From the NCBI RefSeq assembly GCF_028502605.1, contig NC_079234.1:5704001-5768000 (forward strand): a stretch of DNA of 64,000 nt, in the 5' to 3' direction. Source of the stretch: Trichoderma breve (Eukaryota; Ascomycota; Sordariomycetes; Hypocreales; Hypocreaceae). The position numbers and the translations under genes were made by a program. The notes beneath the pieces are model-generated. The model was not told where the DNA came from, did no database searches, and was given only the letters and a program-made list of their open reading frames with translations. This document shows positions 55,412 through 64,000 of this stretch, in pieces; the first letter of the stretch is position 1, and every line of letters begins with the position of its first letter.

Positions 55412-58000
55412 TCAAACAATATTATATACTCGCTTCGCGATCCAATAACACGCCAAGCCGAAGAAGAGCAGCCCTGCCGTGATGCACACGAACCAGGTGA
55501 GGTCGCCCTCGATGTCCTGCCCCGGCACCCAGACGTTCATGCCCCATAGACCGGTGATGATGTTCATGGGCAGCACGATGGTGCCCAGGACGGTGAGCTT
55601 GCCGAGCACGTCGGCGGTCTGCTCTTGTCGTTGGTTCATCCGGATGTTGATCTGCGCTAGATAGTTGCCGTGAGATCGAGCCAATATCCTGGAATAAAGG
55701 TCAGCTGCCTGGACAAAAAGGTAAAGATACCGAAGAATGGTAAGCTGAGGGTTTGCACGCACTTTTCATAGTGACTAAGGTTAGAAGTCATAGTCACAAT
55801 GTGATCTTGAATATCACCAAGATACAGGCCAATCTCTGACCTGGGAGCAACCTCCCATCTCTCGTTGCAGCGCTTTGCGAACCCCTTGATAACATCCGCC
55901 TTGTTGCCTAGTAATCGGTATAGACTCATGACTCGTTTTCGGCAATCTCCAACTCGACGAAGCATGTCCCCGCTGGTATCTTCAATTGTTATGTTATCGT
56001 CGAATTTGGTAGATTTCTCATCCTGTAGTCCTTTATCTGAGGACGTATGGAGTTGCAGAATAGAGTCGTCGATTTCGTCAACTTCGTCCTCAATATTCTG
56101 GATGAGGGGTTGGAAAACATCGGTAATATCATCAATGATGGCGTATGAGATCCAGTCAGAGGAGAGAATCAAGTAATCCCTCAGCTGGCGTATTCGTCGG
56201 CGAACGTTGGCAGGATGTGGCGTGACGGAAAAGTGAAAGCTCAAGACTCCCTCTCGGAAGACAATCACATACATGTTGACGGGCTCCAGGAAGTTTTCGC
56301 TGTTGATATCCTGGTCAAAGGTGCGATAGTTGACAAAGTAGTAATGGCGAAACAGCTCGACCTTTTCACGGGCTTCTTGCAGCATCACGTCTTCGGCCGT
56401 CAGAGGATGGATCCCAAATGCCTTTGCCAGGACCTTCATCTCATCTTCCGTTGGGCAGAGTATGTCGAGCCACCAGACTGGCCTCTCTCCATATCGAACC
56501 GGTTTCTCCGCTACTTTTGGTACGCTTGTGTGGTTATCTTTTGGTCCAAGGTTCTCGGGTGACTTGTTTCCGCCACGAATCGAACCGGATCTCGAGCTGG
56601 TATTCGTTTCGTCTCTCATGGGTGGCGACATGAAGCCATCCCTTCTAGTATCCAGGGACGGTTGCCGTGTTGGGGGCTTCGTGTCAGCCTCTAGCTCTCC
56701 TGAGTATCGTGGTTTGGATGGCTGCGATACGATATCCTCAGAGTCACTCTCTTCATCCGACGAGAGGATGCGCGGTTCGGGAATGAATAGTCCTTGGAAA
56801 TCGCTCCCCTGTTGAACAAGCTCTGAGATGGACTGACTGTGAATGGTGCTCTGGAATTCTTCGTTAAAATAGGTAAATCTGTAGGGCGCCTCTTCGTCGG
56901 TTTGGAACCAGCCCTTTCGCACCGGGCGCAGACGACCGTTGATGAGCTGCGGCTCCGTAATCGTCTTGACTCGCCGCTCATCGCTGCGATCCTCCTTCTC
57001 GTATCGCATCCAGTCCTCCAGAACAGACAGGTCTGGCCACCGACCACGGCGCCGGCGCGTTCTATACCGTCTCTCGTATCGAGAGGCGGTCTCGTCGTCG
57101 CCAATATCAGACATGCCGGGCCCGGGGAAGCAAACGTCGCCGGAGGGTTCCGGTGCCAGCCTTCTGTCTTTGTCGCCACGATCCGCCTCGGCGTCGGAAA
57201 GCGCCTCATCACCGCTTCCCATGGTGAGCTCATCTCGTATCATGACATCGCCAAAGTTGAGATCCATGCCATCTGTCGGGCCAAATGTAGGGGAGCCGGG
57301 GATGGACGGCGGGTGGTTGATATCGTACTTGTCCTTTGTGCTGTATGCGGTCCTCAACCTCGCTCTAGAAGACGCACTGGACGCCCTTCGGCTTCGATTT
57401 CGGCCCAGTCGCGCATCGCTCGTGCCATAGCTCGGGACGCCCGTCTGCGATCCCGGGCGCCGTGCCGGCTCTGTAAGTAGTGGTGAAGATTCATCCCAGC
57501 GGCCAGAAGGGCTTTCGTCGCCGCTCTGGGCCGTCTGCATCGACCGGAGGCGGGTGGCGCTGATGGACGAGAAGGGATTCTGAAAGGAGCCGGGCCCGGC
57601 TATCGTCGACGACCGGCGCACACGCATCGGTTGCTGTTCTCTGCAGGAGGAGAAGAAGACAAAGAGGTTACAAGTCAACCTAGGCAACAAAGGGGGACGA
57701 GCATGTAGCTCGTGATCACGAGGTCTTATCTTACCTGTGATCCAGTAGCGCTTCGCTGTCGATGCTCGTGCCGCTGAGGCTGGCCTGCGCCACCTGGTAG
57801 AATCCATTCCCCGACGACTCGCCCAGCTCGTGGTCGTGCAGCATGGCGAAACTCTTTCGCCTGGACCGTTTCTTCTTGCCGCCGCGATGGCCCTTTCTCT
57901 TCTTGGGCGGCCGCTGAGGCTGCGATGGTTCGGCCATGGCTGACGATGCAGCTGCTGAGGGCGAATGGCCCAGGGGGTTGAAGCGGTTGCTGCTCGACAT
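55412..58000 (-). CDS. MNR2: MNR2-type CorA-family Mg2+ transporter
   Basis: Three exons (58000-57735, 57640-55763, 55688-55412; introns 94 and 74 bp) encode 806 residues. The N-terminus is long and mostly disordered, with a basic Lys/Arg block (KKRKGHRGGKKKRSRR) typical of fungal MNR2. The CorA cytosolic domain follows (WWLDILCPTEDEMKVLAKAFGIHPLTAEDV), then two C-terminal membrane helices. The CorA signature GMN lies in LWGMNVW after the first helix. Yeast Mnr2 releases stored Mg2+ from the vacuole, while its relatives Alr1/2 import Mg2+ at the plasma membrane. The Lys/Arg block and length favour MNR2. An internal ATG near 57807 in intron-containing sequence gives a false N-terminus. Confidence 0.9.
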
Positions 58001-58677
58001 CTTCAGCAGCTTCTTTCAGGACGTGCAAGGCACCATGATCCTCTGCATAGCCTGCGCTAGGGGTCGGTGATAGCAGTAATACTCGTAATAATGGTAATCG
58101 CGAATTGATGGCATGAATAGGGGGGCTAGAAGCTGTCAAACTGCTCTGTCCAGGGTTGTTGTGCCCTGCCGAGGAATCGTTGATGAGCAGACATGCACAT
58201 AGTGATGTCAGCACAGCTGAAAGAGCCCTGCCCGGTTTTTTACACTGAAAGTTAATTAGCAGCAGCTGGGGAGCTTAGCGGGGGGAAATTCCGTTAGCGC
58301 ATGCCCGACCACTTGATTGTGCATGTTTGTGTGTGCTGGCCGGAGGTACTTGTCCTGAGATAAGGTTTTGCGTGCCACATCTGCCGTCCCCACTAACAGC
58401 TCAGCAAGGAATGGAGTATCTTTGTCTTTGCTTTCTCCGCCCCGACGATCCGTGGATCTTCCCTACCGGGTGCCTGTACGAGTCACTAACAGAGACGGGT
58501 TGGATATAAACACCGAATAAAATGTTTCATATGAGTAAATAAGTCTTGAATGATAAAGCTCTCTTTTCCCTTTCCCAAACCCAGACCAATGATTAATCTC
58601 CGATGCTAATATGCACATGTCAAGTGACAGAGGTGCCGGTCAAAACGCACGCACTACTGCACATTACCCTGGTCTCC
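58001..58677. other. Intergenic, MNR2 promoter and NOC4 3' side
   Basis: 677 bp between two minus-strand genes. Nothing recognised beyond short AT-rich tracts. Confidence 0.6.
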
Positions 58678-60458
58678 TTATGCAGCCGCCACACCCTTTG
58701 CTGGCTCTCCAAAGTCCCACAGCTTCACCAAGAGACTGTCTGGATTGGTGGCAGGTTCGTCTTGAGGCAAGAAAACCCTCTTGGGGATCTGGAATTCCAC
58801 CACCGGGGCTTTCTTGATATCCTTTGCCATCTCTGCGTCCAGCAACTGTGATAGGTGTTAGTGAATGTGTCAACCCGCTGATAGAAGGACGGTCGGATTG
58901 TACTTACACTGGCGTATGAGTGATCGAGAAAGTCTTCCATGTTGTACGATTGCTTGGTGAACTGTTCAGAAAGGATCTTGGCAATCGTTGCAACGTTGGG
59001 GTGATAGTGTGACTGCAGCTGAACAATCTCCCACAAGCAGCTGTCGATGGCGCCGGTATCCATGGGATCCGTCTCGGTGGCGTTGAATGGGTCTTCTGCA
59101 CCGTTGTTCTGAATGTGCTTCTTCAGCTCCGGATCCTGAACATCTCGATGGATCATGAATGTGCACGTCGGGTGGCGCCTCAGGAGGTTATAAGCCCAGG
59201 GAACTACCGTCGCGATGGCACTTGGTGGGGCATTTAATGAGAGTCGTGAAAGCCTCTTAATAAAGCTGGCGACTAAAGCAGCAGGAAGATGCGTGGAGCC
59301 AAGGAACGTATCCAAGAGGCGGAAGAAGCGTGAGCGGTGCTTGGAGTGCAAGATATCTTTGTCAAGAAGAGAATAAAGCTTGGTGTAAAATGATGGGTAG
59401 TCTAGGTTTCGCTCCTGGATGAGGTAGAAGACGCCGGACAAGGCCAGCAGGGACATGGAACCGCCCGTGTTGTAGCAGCTCGTCAGGAAGTCAGATAGAA
59501 GCTCTGGCTTTGTGAACCATGGAGCAATGTTTGTGGATATGACGCTGAGGATGCGTTTACGCTCGTCTTTGGTCTGCACAATACTCAGAATGGCTAGCCA
59601 AGCGTCCTGACCTTGCCGCTTGTGCTGGATGGCTGATCTCAGATCGTGAGACTTCTTCTTAGGACGAGGGATGTAAAAGTCCTCAAGCTCCTCGGCGCTT
59701 TGGGGGACGCCGTCCAAGGCAGACAGCAAAGCATACACTTGGTCGAATAAGTTGTCTGGAATATCATTCTTGTCCAGTCGGTTCAAGATTGACCTGAGTG
59801 CTGGTAAGTATCATACTGTAGGCCAAATTGTTACTCCAGAAGGCACTTACTTTACTGATTTGAAGGTATAGTATCGAATATCATCATACTCTTCCACATA
59901 GGACTCAAGGAACGCTTTTCTCGCATCCTCGTTGTCTGATGTGATCAAAACTGCAATGATACTCTCCAGAAAAGCCTGCGGAAATGTATACTCCTCCTTG
60001 TCGTAGAGATGCTCTCCCTCTGCCTTCAGAGTCCTCATGCAGAGAGTAAGGGCAGTCACAGCAAGGTCTTCATCCCCTAGCATGTTCTGCAGCAGCGTCT
60101 TGTATTGAGAAAACTGATCTTTTAGCCAACCAACGACCACTGAATCCTTCTCTGACAAGCCCTTCTTTGCGATGAGGGAGCCTTGGGCCAGCAACCGCAG
60201 AAAGATTCGACACAGAGTCACAGCGGCAAGTGTCGACTCGTCCTCTCCATCCTCGTAGCGGCTGGCGATGCTTAGGAGAGTGGCAATGTCGTTGTAGTTT
60301 TTCTTGGACTCCAGGATGCCCTGTTCCATGAGGAGAATCTTTGCGTTTGGGTCTTCGGCCTCCTCATTTGAAGATCGCCGTCGCTTGGTGACTTTGGTGA
60401 CTTTGTCTCCAGTGGAAGTCCTTTTGCGCTTCGCGCTGTCTTTAGAGCCGGCAGGCAT
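58678..60458 (-). CDS. NOC4: NOC4, SSU-processome / 40S maturation factor
   Basis: Three exons (60458-59851, 59793-58908, 58845-58678; introns 57 and 62 bp) encode 553 residues, matching yeast Noc4 (552). A basic N-terminus with nuclear-signal clusters (KRKRTST, KRRRSS) leads into HEAT-like helices. The CBF/Mak21 domain lies about 320-500 (FYTKLYSLLDKDILHSKHRSRFF split by conserved residues, then FIKRLSRLSLNAPPSA). Noc4 binds Nop14 and helps export and maturation of the small ribosomal subunit. The last exon ends KLWDFGEPAKGVAAA. Starts at 60458 rather than an upstream in-frame ATG at 60515 because the conserved basic start follows directly. It is divergent from ATP4. Confidence 0.92.
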
Positions 60459-60910
60459 GATGAGATGTGAAAGAAGAAGAAAAGAAATCTCTGTACAGGC
60501 CGAATAGTCTAACAATACTGTATGCGAGAAAAAATAAGACGGTGAATCAGTCTATGAAGCTTTTGAACAACTGCCGCAATTTTGTTTGGCAAGAGTTCTC
60601 TGTCAATTGGGCTTCTGATATGAGAGACACAAGAAATTCTTATCTCATGAAAAGATAATTTCAAGATTTCACTTGAAGCCTTGCCGTTTCTGGCCAATGA
60701 GCGGACGGGCCTTTTCCGCGCCAAGGCAAAGTTCCCGCACTGAGTCGGGAGAAACTCGGCTACGCTACAAATCGATTGCTCAACCACCAAAACTCGGCCA
60801 TCACGTGACGCAAACGTGTTACCGAACTAGCGCGATAAAACCTCAAACCTCATTCCCAGCTCCCGATATCAACGACAAGGCCGAGATACCCCGTCCGAAA
60901 CGTTCTCACA
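60459..60910. other. Divergent promoter region NOC4 / ATP4
   Basis: 452 bp with an E-box (60802-60807) and CCAAT boxes at 60606-60610 (minus) and 60694-60698 (plus). Confidence 0.6.
60802..60807. promoter_or_regulatory. CACGTG E-box, NOC4/ATP4 promoter
   Basis: Context ATCACGTGAC, the same decamer as in the LSM2 promoter. It is 109 bp from the ATP4 start and 344 bp from the NOC4 start. Confidence 0.4.
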
Positions 60911-61880
60911 ATGGCGTCCCGCTTGGTACGAAGCGCTGTCGGTATGTGTTGGCAGAAACGGAAACCCGCTGAATACGGCGGCTCAATCGCAATTGGTGCA
61001 CCGAGACGCTGACAATGAGAGCAATTAAAACTACAGGCGCATCTCCCCTCCTCCGAACCACCATCTCCCGATCCGCCCCGGCGATTTCTGCCGCCGCCGT
61101 GCGATACTCGAGCAACGTGCCCGCCGAGGAGCCCAAGAAGAAGGCCCAGAGCATCATCGACGCCCTTCCCGGTAGCAGCCTCATCAGCAAGACCGCCTTC
61201 CTCAGCGGTGCCGCCGGCCTCAGCGTCTACGCCCTCAGCAATGAGTACTACGTCATGAACGAGGAGACGGTTGTTGCCGTGTGCTTGCTGGCCGTCTGGA
61301 CTGGTCTGCTCAAGTACGGCGGCCCTGCCTACAAGGAGTGGGCCGAGGCTCAGAACGAGAAGATCAAGAACATTCTCAACAGCGCCCGCGCCGACCACAC
61401 CGAGGCCGTCAAGACCCGCATTGAGGACGTCAAGCAGATGAGCGGCGTTGTCGACATCACCAAGGCCCTCTTTGAGGTCTCCAAGGTAAGATTGCGATTC
61501 TTGAAACCCGAGCCTGGCGAAGAAGCCATGTTATATGCGACCAAGATGTTGATTCGCTATATAGGAGACTGCCAAGCTTGAGGCTGAGGCTTTCGAGCTC
61601 GAGCAGCAGACCGCCCTGGCTGCCGAGGCCAAGGCCGTCCTCGACTCCTGGGTCCGCTACGAGGGCCAGGTCAAGCAGCGCCAGCAGCAGGAGCTCGCTG
61701 CCTCCATCATCGCCAAGGTCCAGAAGGAGCTCGAGAACCCCAAGGTTCTGCAGCAGATTCTGCAGCAGAGCGTAGCTGATGTCGAGAGTACGTTCAATGC
61801 CCACACAAGTCCTGCTGTTTTGTGGAAGATTGCTGACGTTTTTTGTGTTTCCAACAGAGATTGTTTCTGCCAAGCAGTAG
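60911..61880 (+). CDS. ATP4: ATP4, subunit b (4) of mitochondrial F1Fo ATP synthase
   Basis: Four exons (60911-60941, 61037-61485, 61565-61787, 61858-61880; introns 95, 79 and 70 bp) encode 241 residues. Exon 1 is 31 nt and the last exon 23 nt. The Arg/Ser/Ala-rich N-terminus (to about residue 37) is a mitochondrial targeting sequence. Two membrane segments lie near 64-78 and 88-102. The long helical stalk (AEAQNEKIKNIL...KLEAEAFELEQQ...VQKELENPKVLQQILQ) is the peripheral stator arm that holds F1 against rotation. Fungal Atp4 proteins share length and layout. Confidence 0.95.
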
Positions 61881-62555
61881 AGGACGAAAAACTACTAGAG
61901 TCTAGATTTCAAGGTCCCCCGCAAACTTTCCTTTGTCATCGAAGCAAAAACCCCCTGTGCATATAACACGCACCTGTGCATTAGCCAAATCAATCAAGAC
62001 ACTAGTCGATATTTATTTTCGTCACCAAAAGATGATTTTGACTGAGATGATGAAGTGCATGCTTGCCCTAGTTGCGTTGCTAGGCGTTTAGAGGAAGAGG
62101 GGGGGATTGCGGGTGTAAATTATATACTCTGTATTTTTGGAAGATAGGGGGTTGGCAGTTTTGAGAGAATACAAAAAAAAAAAACTTTTCATACATGTAG
62201 AGAAATACCTCCCTCCATAATGCTTGGTGTGGCCTTTGTTGATCTACTCCAGAGTGAAAAAGGACATAATCTGTCAAGCTGTTGCTTGTTTATTCCATTG
62301 ATGTTATTCAAACTAATACAACTAACCCTACCTAGCAGTGATCATATCTACCTACTGAACCCAAATACCCTGCCCAATTCCACCAGTGAATAAAGACATG
62401 CGCACATTTATAAACATAAGTTGACAATTGATAATAAATACAGCGGTTGGACAAAAAACTCCCATCATCCTACCTGAAAAGCACCAGTTCTCGCGAACAG
62501 GTAAACCCCATCAATAAAAAATAAAAATGAAATAAAATGAAACCCATCACCCTCA
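61881..62555. other. Convergent region ATP4 / SRC1
   Basis: 675 bp, AT-rich toward 62.4 kb, with an A12 run near 62172. No gene seen. Confidence 0.6.
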
Positions 62556-64000
62556 TTAGTAAATCACCCTCGACTCAGTCCACTTCTTGCCCTCTGCTGC
62601 TGCAGCTGGCTTCGGTTCCGGTGAATCAGCAGCAACCGGATCTCGCGTCCACCGACCGCTCATCCGTCTTCTCCGGGCTCCCTCGCCCTTGATAGGGCCA
62701 ATCCACTCCCATGCTCGACCAACCTCGCCACTCCGGCCCTCTCGCTGTCCCGTGCGGACGTTGCTGTTGAGCTCAACGATTTTCTTCACCCTCTGCCAGA
62801 TCCTCTCGCGCTCGGCCACTTTATGCACCGAGCGAAGCACGTCATCTCTCAAGTTGGGCAGAAACAACCATGCGTCGTCCAAGTCCTCCGCGCCCAGCTC
62901 CTTCTGGTTGGCCAGCCGTTCCAGGACGAGGTCAACAAGCGCGGGGACCTGCGCCGAATCCACCAGGTGCTGGCGGTATCGAGCCCGCAAGTAAAAGACT
63001 GCCAGCACGACGGACATTAAAAGTCCAATTGGGAGTCGATATCTTGCCAGTCCGAGGCGGACGGAGCGCTTGAGCGCGCAGGTGATCGGAAGGCGAGAGA
63101 GAGAGCTGGACGATAGCTTGCGGACTGAAATATCGGGGGAACCGGGCGATCTGTGGGATCAGGAGCGGATCTGATTAGTTGTTTGTGTCAGAAAGAAGAG
63201 AGATTGAAAATTGGGGAAGGGGACATGGGGTTGAAGCCGTAGCATCAAATGGTGCCCCATTGAGAAAAGGAAGATTCTAAAACTTACGTGGTTGTTGCAA
63301 TCTCCACAATCACTTCCTCGCGAGTGGTGATTTCGCCAATGGCAGCTACCCAGAGATCTTCAAACTCATCGCTGTTCAGCCGCTTGTTGCGCTTCCTGCT
63401 CACAGTCGACTTGAGCTCCTCCTCGGCGATGGCAGGAGTGTCGACCTTTGTGCCAGACTCATCGACCAATTCGCCGCATTCAAACTTGGCGCGTCGTTGT
63501 CTCAACTCTTCAATGGCCCTGTCGGCAACTGCTTGGACTCGGCGTGCCTTTTCTCCGTCGGGCTCACAAGTCGGGGGCAATGGGACAAGGCCGCCGAAAG
63601 ACAGGGGGTGGGGCTTGAGGACAAAGTCGCTGTGGCAGCGGACGGAAAAGTCCTCGTAGCAGTAAGCGTGCGGAGGGCATGGCTCGCACTGAGGTTCCAC
63701 GAATGGGATGATGGCATCCGGCACAGGAACGTCGTCGGGGATGATTTGTGTTGCAGGCCGGCCAAGCCCGCAGTAGCCAACGGCAATCTTTTCTTGTCGG
63801 TACCAGGCCAGATATACGCCGAGCAGAGACACAAACAGCACAAAAAATGGCGTCTTGAGATTCGTCTTGCGGGCGGGCTTTGAGTGTCTCCTAGGCACAA
63901 TGGTGGCCTCTCCCCTCCTGGCCGCCTCCTCTAGCTCCAACTGCGCATCGGGAGTAAATTCTTCGCCAGCATCCACTGAGAAATCTGGTGACTGGTGTCT
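62556..64000 (-). CDS. SRC1: SRC1/HEH-type inner nuclear membrane protein (partial)
   Basis: The 3' part of a gene whose 5' end lies beyond the right edge. Exons run from 64000 (frame open at the edge) to 63288 and from 63150 to 62556, around a 137-bp intron, giving about 435 visible residues. The first membrane helix is FFVLFVSLLGVYLAWY. A Cys-rich luminal segment (CEPCPPHAYCYEDFSVRC) leads into the helical MSC (Man1-Src1p C-terminal) region, and the second helix is GLLMSVVLAVFYL. A winged-helix-like nucleoplasmic end follows (LANQKELGAEDLDDAWLFLPNLRDDVLRSVHKVAERERIW). The N-terminal HeH/LEM motif is expected outside the window. These proteins tether chromatin and support pore quality control. 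A GTG at 63976 is not a start, since the frame continues upstream. Confidence 0.88.

Noticed and set aside
57641..57807. ATG at 57807 as MNR2 start
   Set aside because: It lies in exon 1 in another frame and reads through the intron; the spliced exon 58000-57735 carries the typical basic MNR2 N-terminus.
63974..63976. GTG as a start codon for the right-edge gene
   Set aside because: The frame continues open to the window edge with family-like sequence, so this is an internal Val codon.
1..64000. CRISPR array, bacterial operon, intact transposon or rDNA
   Set aside because: No spaced direct repeats, no terminal inverted repeats with a transposase or reverse transcriptase frame, and no rRNA-like sequence were seen; the window is eukaryotic.

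Overview
The window is nuclear DNA of a filamentous ascomycete. The genes carry short introns (49 to 137 bp) with GT..AG ends and CTAAC or CTGAC branch sites, intergenic pyrimidine tracts are common, and the proteins (RAX2, LCL3, MNR2, PUP1, NUP159) look like those of Sordariomycetes. A hypocrealean fungus such as Trichoderma or a relative is my inference from protein style, not from a search. I support 20 complete protein genes and one cut off by the right edge. Together they hold 36 introns that I placed by splice signals plus reading-frame and family continuity. I found no tRNA, rRNA, CRISPR or intact mobile element.

Layout: 1-8440 is gene-free and rich in homopolymers and simple repeats. 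8.4-16.8 kb holds RAX2, LCL3 and ARPC2 (p34-Arc), all on minus. 17.1-21.3 kb holds UTP12/DIP2 and LSM2 on plus. 21.6-24.1 kb is PSO2/SNM1 on minus, then a DUF7053 protein and a germinal-centre-type Ste20 kinase on plus. 29.0-34.0 kb is the divergent TEL2/UBA3 pair. 34.4-37 kb holds the shared Pol I/III subunit RPC40 (minus) and an unidentified 210-residue protein (plus). 37.3-43.6 kb is the divergent NUP159/PUP1 pair. 44.4-46.7 kb is a Sel1-repeat protein of the DSF2/Nif1 type, followed by a 4.2 kb gene-free stretch. 51-54.2 kb is the divergent ERV46/RNA15 pair. 55.4-58 kb is the vacuolar-type Mg transporter MNR2. 58.7-61.9 kb is the divergent NOC4/ATP4 pair. The right edge cuts a SRC1/HEH inner-nuclear-membrane gene.

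Most genes are housekeeping: ribosome and RNA biogenesis (UTP12, NOC4, RPC40, LSM2, RNA15), nuclear envelope and pore (NUP159, SRC1), protein turnover (PUP1, UBA3), genome maintenance (PSO2, TEL2), secretion and polarity (ERV46, RAX2, ARPC2) and energy or ions (ATP4, MNR2). I see no secondary-metabolite cluster, defence system or other obvious new multi-gene system. The observations most worth checking are a 6-nt micro-exon in UBA3, a stop-free intron in RAX2 whose retention would add a hydrophobic segment, several first coding exons of only 7 to 36 nt, and two shared promoter motifs (RTCACGTG and TCACCGA).
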